DNA from: Psilocybe azurescens
Taxonomy: Eukaryota; Basidiomycota; Agaricomycetes; Agaricales; Agrocybaceae
Length of the DNA stretch: 64,000 nucleotides
Reading direction: 5' to 3'
Assembly: GCA_023853785.1 (NCBI GenBank)
Contig: JAJIRX010000940.1
Location: 49,581-113,580 of the forward strand
Every line of letters starts with the position of its first letter. The first letter of the stretch is position 1. Position numbers and translations under genes: made by a program. Below the pieces are notes generated by a model that ran no database searches, was not told where the DNA came from, and saw only the letters and a list, made by a program, of their open reading frames with translations. Positions 59,723-64,000 of the stretch are shown piece after piece.

Positions 59723-59838
59723 TAGTGTTTGAAAGTCCGGTTCAGTTCAGTCTTTTGGCCAAATTTTGTAAGACCCAGACCAAGACCGGCCCATCTTTGT
59801 CCTAGGACCTCAAAAAACTGGACTGAGCTGCTTAAGAC

Positions 59839-60065
59839 TGTTGGAATATGGGAATCAAACAGCACAATTCCCGTGATCCCGTGCACTGAATACGCAGCCA
59901 CAAGTATGTAGATTTTATATATAAACTGAATTCTCCATTATAGAGTAAATTTAGTTAGTATAAATTGTATTTACAGTATATAAGTACAGTATTTACATTA
60001 TTGTACGCTATGCGTTTACCTCCCAATCACACGGTTTTTATCTGATTGATTTGGTCTTTTCAACA
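59839..60065 (+). repeat. Left LTR of the gag-only element
   Basis: 227 bp with TGTTG...CAACA ends. It contains TATATATAAACT and ACAGTATATAAGTACAG, candidate TATA boxes. Confidence 0.93.
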
Positions 60066-60389
60066 TAAACACGTGACCCTAACTGTCTCTGCTGCCAAGT
60101 TTTCTCGGCCGTCGCTTTGCGCTTTTCTTTGTTTCTGTTTGTTGTTCTTGCCTACTGGGGCCGAATCCCTTTTCGTCGAACTGTTATCGTCGTCATCATC
60201 ATTGTAACCTTGCTCGCCGAGAGCCGATATTGCTTGCAGAAGCTGAATCACCGCCAAACCTGAATTGCTTACGGAAGCTGAATCACCGTCGAACCTGAAT
60301 TGCTTGCAGAAGCTGAATCACCGCTGGAACCATCATTTTATCATTGTTACCATCGTTGCCATCATCAAATCTATTTTTAGTGCGCCATC

Positions 60390-61188
60390 ATGCCGTCTGA
60401 AACCACCTTCGATAAACTCACTGATGGGAATTATTTTGAGTGGAAGATTTACATGGAAGCCTTACTCACTCGCAAGGGCTTATTGGATTATGTGGATGGC
60501 ACTGCAGAACACCCTGGGGGGACTGAACAGACCAAGAAAGTCAAGGATTTATCGCAAGCAATCTGAGACTCGTGCAGAGCTCATTCTTTGTGTAACCCCT
60601 TCCCAGCTCGCTCACTGCCATAACCTGGACCCCTCTGTCATCTGGAAAACACTCTCAGATATTCATGCATCACGTGGTCGCTCCACCATTATTTACGGCT
60701 CTGTGGCCGTTTTTCACCGTCTCCGCCTTGATCGTGGTGAAGTCATGTCTGCCTACGTTGCCCATGTCCGCCATATCGCATTTCTTCTTGAGGAAGCAGG
60801 TGTGAAAGTCACTGAGGATGACATTATTCTTGCCATTACTTCAGGACTTCCCCATTCATATGACTCTTTTCTTATTTCGCTCGATGCCACCCCAGACAGT
60901 GAATATACGCTCACCTACGTTATCACCCGCATCATGAATGAATACCAGCGCCAACACCAATATCCCCATGCCAAGCACAAGCCTCTGAGGACCCCCAGAA
61001 TGAAGCTATGGCGTTACTGGTGCCCCTCTTGTGGTATTGCCCACATCACTTGTTTTTCATGCGGTAAGAAAGGTCATTATCAGTCCAACTGCACCAATTC
61101 TTCCAGCCCCCATCCCATCAAATCTGGATCTATAGGGCATGCTGCTCTTGCTTTGGAAGATGACTCTGATGATGATGAAGCTTTTTAG
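60390..61188 (+). pseudogene. gag: Copia-type Gag with zinc knuckle, one frame slip
   Basis: The ATG at 60390 gives MPSETTFDKLTDGNYFEWKI, the usual N-terminus of Copia-type Gag proteins. A 1-base slip at about 60543 is needed to enter the main frame: RKQSETRAELILCVTPSQL, then VIWKTLSDIHASRGRS, MSAYVAHVRHIAFLLEEAG and ILAITSGLPHSYDSF. The zinc knuckle CFSCGKKGHYQSNC (CX2CX4HX4C) lies near residue 260, and the protein ends in an acidic tail DDSDDDEAF. The domain order is that of UBN2-type Gag. The slip could be a recent mutation or a sequencing error, given how young the LTRs look. Confidence 0.88.
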
Positions 61189-61258
61189 TTTCTGAGGGTG
61201 CGATTTATTTCTTTTATTTTTGTCTTATTTTCTGGTCATTTTGCCGTTTGCGAGGGTG

Positions 61259-61485
61259 TGTTGGAATATGGGAATCAAACAGCACAATTCCCGTGATCCC
61301 GTGCACTGAATACGCAGCCACAAGTATGTAGATTTTATATATAAACTGAATTCTCCGTTATAGAGTAAATTTAGTTAGTATAAATTGTATTTACAGTATA
61401 TAAGTACAGTATTTACATTATTGTACGCTATGCGTTTACCTCCCAATCACACAGTTTTTATCTGATTGATTTGGTCTTTTCAACA
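61259..61485 (+). repeat. Right LTR of the gag-only element
   Basis: Same 227 bp as the left copy apart from two substitutions (near 61358 and 61453). Confidence 0.93.
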
Positions 61486-62559
61486 AAGACTGGTCTTTTG
61501 CAGTCCTTTGCAGTCCTGAACCAGTCTTGGTCTTAACCAGTCTTAACCGGTTTTAACCAGTATTACACCTAAAAATATGCAAAGTTATAGAGATAATAAT
61601 TGTAGAAGTAATTTATAGCTTTAGAACGATCTCAAAAAAATAATATTCTGTTAAAATTTGACAATTCTATGAAAATATTTTGCAAATTCTACCCTTTTAA
61701 CAAAATTTTAATGATTTATTTAATTCTCAGCCAAAAGTTGACCAAATATTATGGTCTTGGAGATATTTTAAAGGAAAAAGCAGGGCTACAAAATAGCTGG
61801 TTCAGACCAGTCTGAACAGCTGAAGATGATCTGAAATGTCTGGAGTTGGACACTGATCTGTTTTTATGGTGAGGACTGTGATTTGGGGTTGAAGTCAAAT
61901 AGTTTGCTTGCTGATTGATGTCAAGCAAGTTACAGGGGCCTGAGAGTGGGTTTGACTTGTAAAATAGTCCCGACAATGCAACTTGTTCAATGAGTGAGAA
62001 GGATGAAACAAGATGACAGGAGCGAATGGGTGGTGGCGGAGCGTGAGCAATTTTTCTGCACGACAAATATCAATGATGCTTATGACGTACAAAGAAGCAG
62101 TAGTATAGCAAGTTTTATTTTTGTGTTTGAGAGTTTTTGTTTTGGACTGGATATTTCTTGGTGCAATAAGAGAGTGACTTTGGTGTATATTTATCAGATT
62201 TTGTGGGGGAATCCAGTGTCTAAAACAGATACAAGTTGGCTACTTTAAATACATTTTCATACACTAAATTTTATGTGCTTGGTTATTCCAAGCTTTTGGT
62301 TTTTGATCATTGGAGGCATTGCAGCTCTGGATAATGGTTTAGTTTTCTCAGATGGTGGGTGCCATATGGATTTGCGGATACTGAGCATGTGTCTGGCTGC
62401 AGGGTGGCGTGGAGTGATGTGACATGGATGATATGTCAGGAATTAGTTGATACAATGATGATGTTGTTTCTTAGAGTGCCTAAAGTCTCTTCCACAGTTG
62501 CTGTTGTTTGCTGCTTTCTGTACTGAGACAGAACAAGAGTTCTACACCACAAAGACTGG

Positions 62560-62692
62560 TCCCCAAGACCAGTCTTTTCATCCTCAAAAATCAAAAGACC
62601 AGACTGCTGGTCTGGTCTTTTCTGGTCTTGGTCTGGTCTTGGTCTGGTCTTGGTCTGGTCTTGGTCTGGTCTTTTGCTGGTCTTAAGACTGA
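62560..62692. repeat. Subterminal GGTCTTGGTCT repeat
   Basis: GGTCTTGGTCT/GGTCTGGTCTT repeats almost without interruption at 62611-62690, next to the right end of the hAT-like element. Weaker copies flank the left end (59740-59830) and 61490-61560. Confidence 0.9.
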
Positions 62693-62714
62693 ACTTCCAA
62701 ACACTACACAAAAT

Positions 62715-64000
62715 CTTCAAACAGAAGGTGAATACAAGGGTTAGCTCACAAGGATTTCAGAGTAATATATATGTTTTTGTGATTTCTTGGTGGGTGCTGA
62801 GACTTTTACAAATCTCTACTCTAACACAATACTGTTTCCAGACCTTTTAGTGTCACTATCAGCAGATACACACATTGAGCTGACATGTGGGGTTCAAAAT
62901 TCAGCAGAATCTCTTCTCTAACACAGTACCATTTCCAGACCTTCTTGGGGTCACTATAAGCAGTACATGCTTTGAGCTAAATAATTTGGTGGTCTTCTTG
63001 ACCTAATAAAACACACTTCAGCCCTCTTGTTCTACCAGCTAAAGACCCTCTTGGCCTTGGGAATACAAAACAAGAGAGCTAGGTTATGAATCTAGCTTGC
63101 ATGCCCTATATCTCAGTTGCACTCTTGCTGGGTATAAAGTCAATATTTAGACTTGAGTTGTGTGAGATGAACTCTTCAAGTATTTCTAGCTTTCAAATGT
63201 GCAAAGCACTACTTTTAAATTCAAAGGTGAACAATAGATTGCTATTGCTTGACAAGCAATTAATGTTCTCAGAAGTTCTTAATACTTTCAGAAAATGCAG
63301 TTGCAGAATAAATCTGAACTGTATGTTCTTGGGGTAAAAATTACTTGTTTGATATCTACATAGATATGTTTAATTTATAGCTACAGGTACATACAATTTG
63401 GAGAATAATTTAGTAAATCAAATCACTATTACAAACCCCAAACTACATATTTCTCAAACCATAAGCCTTTCTACAACCAATTGGATCACTAATAAATAAT
63501 CTATGTGGTTATCACATGCCCAGCTAGTAATTGGCACTCTTCAGCTGTTATTTTTAGGCATACAGATCACAAATTTTGACAGTAAAATGTCTTCAGCATT
63601 TGCCTAGGAACCCAGCTGATGATGGGTTTGTCCAGTTAAACTGTGTTATTCAATTTGTTCATCAGCTCAGCACCTGTTGAACTCTTATTATGAGTCAACT
63701 GCACATTGGAGGGGCTGTGCACTATTCCATTTCTCCTATTAGTTGAGAATACTCTTCATATTCATATACTCTGATCCGCTCAGCTAGATGCACATGCATG
63801 GTTCATTATTGCTTCCAGAATATGAAGACTTGCTTGTAGTCCTCATTTTTCTTTATGTTTCAGACAGCTAAAGCTACCCTTGCCCCATACTGTGATCAAA
63901 CTCATTTAATGAGGGTCAAGATGGTTTGTTCTGACTGTCTGTGATGCATGAGGACCTGTATCGCACTCCACAAACCTCTCTAGAATACTTTGGTGCTAAG
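62715..64000. other. Non-coding tail of the window
   Basis: No convincing gene is visible. A diverged direct repeat of about 98 bp starts near 62810 and 62908 (shared CTCTAACACA and TTTCCAGACCTT). Otherwise it is AT-rich unique-looking sequence. Confidence 0.5.

Larger units (their letters stand above)
59839..61485 (+). mobile_element. Gag-only LTR retrotransposon (TR-GAG-like), young
   Basis: LTRs of 227 bp (59839-60065 and 61259-61485) begin TGTTGGAATATGGG and end TTTTCAACA. They differ at two positions that I can see. The 5-bp duplication AAGAC is exact (59834-59838, 61486-61490). The 1193-bp interior holds only a Gag reading; protease, integrase, RT and RNase H are absent. A purine tract (GAGGGTG) sits just before the right LTR. 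It must depend on a relative for reverse transcription. Confidence 0.93.
59723..62706. mobile_element. hAT-like non-autonomous element with nested retrotransposon
   Basis: The exact 8-bp repeat CACAAAAT flanks it (59715-59722 and 62707-62714). The ends are inverted: left TAGTGTTTGAAAGT, right read inwards TAGTGTTTGGAAGT. Both ends are followed by AAGACCAG/GGTCTTGG units on the inner side. Without the gag-only retrotransposon and its duplication the element is about 1.33 kb. No transposase is encoded. Confidence 0.9.

Overview
The window reads as a repeat island from a filamentous basidiomycete, most likely a mushroom-forming agaricomycete. The evidence is introns of about 54-65 nt with GT...AG ends, a Plavaka transposase, fungal Tnp2/CACTA transposase pieces, a DUF6532-type gene, and the agaricomycete family of Hsp70-like proteins. 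Almost every coding region carries stops or frameshifts, and many stops look like CGA to TGA changes (CpG decay). I see no rRNA, tRNA, CRISPR array or prokaryotic feature. No gene in the window is both intact and clearly a host housekeeping gene. Domain names come from recognising motifs by eye; no search was run.

Layout, left to right. Positions 1-16628 hold a minus-strand Ty3/Gypsy retrotransposon (long LTRs, gag, protease, RT/RNase H, integrase). It is split by an LTR-like insertion at 1827-6800, which itself contains a hAT-like non-autonomous element (2087-5838, 8-bp target duplication). The Gypsy element sits in a non-LTR retrotransposon (LINE, plus strand, 16629-24037, ending in a poly-A run). 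That LINE was also hit by a Tc1/mariner element (17517-19107) and by a 681-bp unclassified insertion (21725-22405).

Positions 24096-52510 form the centre of the window. A minus-strand CACTA/Tnp2 element (here 'element A', TIR TTSAACCCCAGTRAG, target duplication CGT) has its transposase cut in two. The C-terminal part lies at 27421-29553 and the N-terminal part at 51159-52292. Exactly between them lies a 21.6-kb unit ('element B', 29557-51155) with its own terminal inverted repeat (GGTACATCAGCAAA) and mirrored TAGCA/TGCTA subterminal motifs. B carries a Plavaka-family transposase near its right end. Its cargo is a DUF6532-type gene with a hexanucleotide repeat, coiled-coil and repeat proteins, a decayed orphan gene, and a kinesin-5 pseudogene whose motor-domain start is repeated four times. 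One kinesin repeat has a second Tc1/mariner element in it (43008-44615). The simplest reading is a giant cargo-bearing Plavaka/CACTA-type transposon that jumped into another transposon.

Positions 52514-58600 hold decayed genes: an Hsp70/HSPA12-like pseudogene, a coiled-coil agaricomycete gene family, and an unknown small gene. Positions 59723-62706 are another hAT-like non-autonomous element (TSD CACAAAAT) with a young gag-only LTR retrotransposon nested in it (59839-61485, TSD AAGAC). The last 1.3 kb has no recognisable gene.
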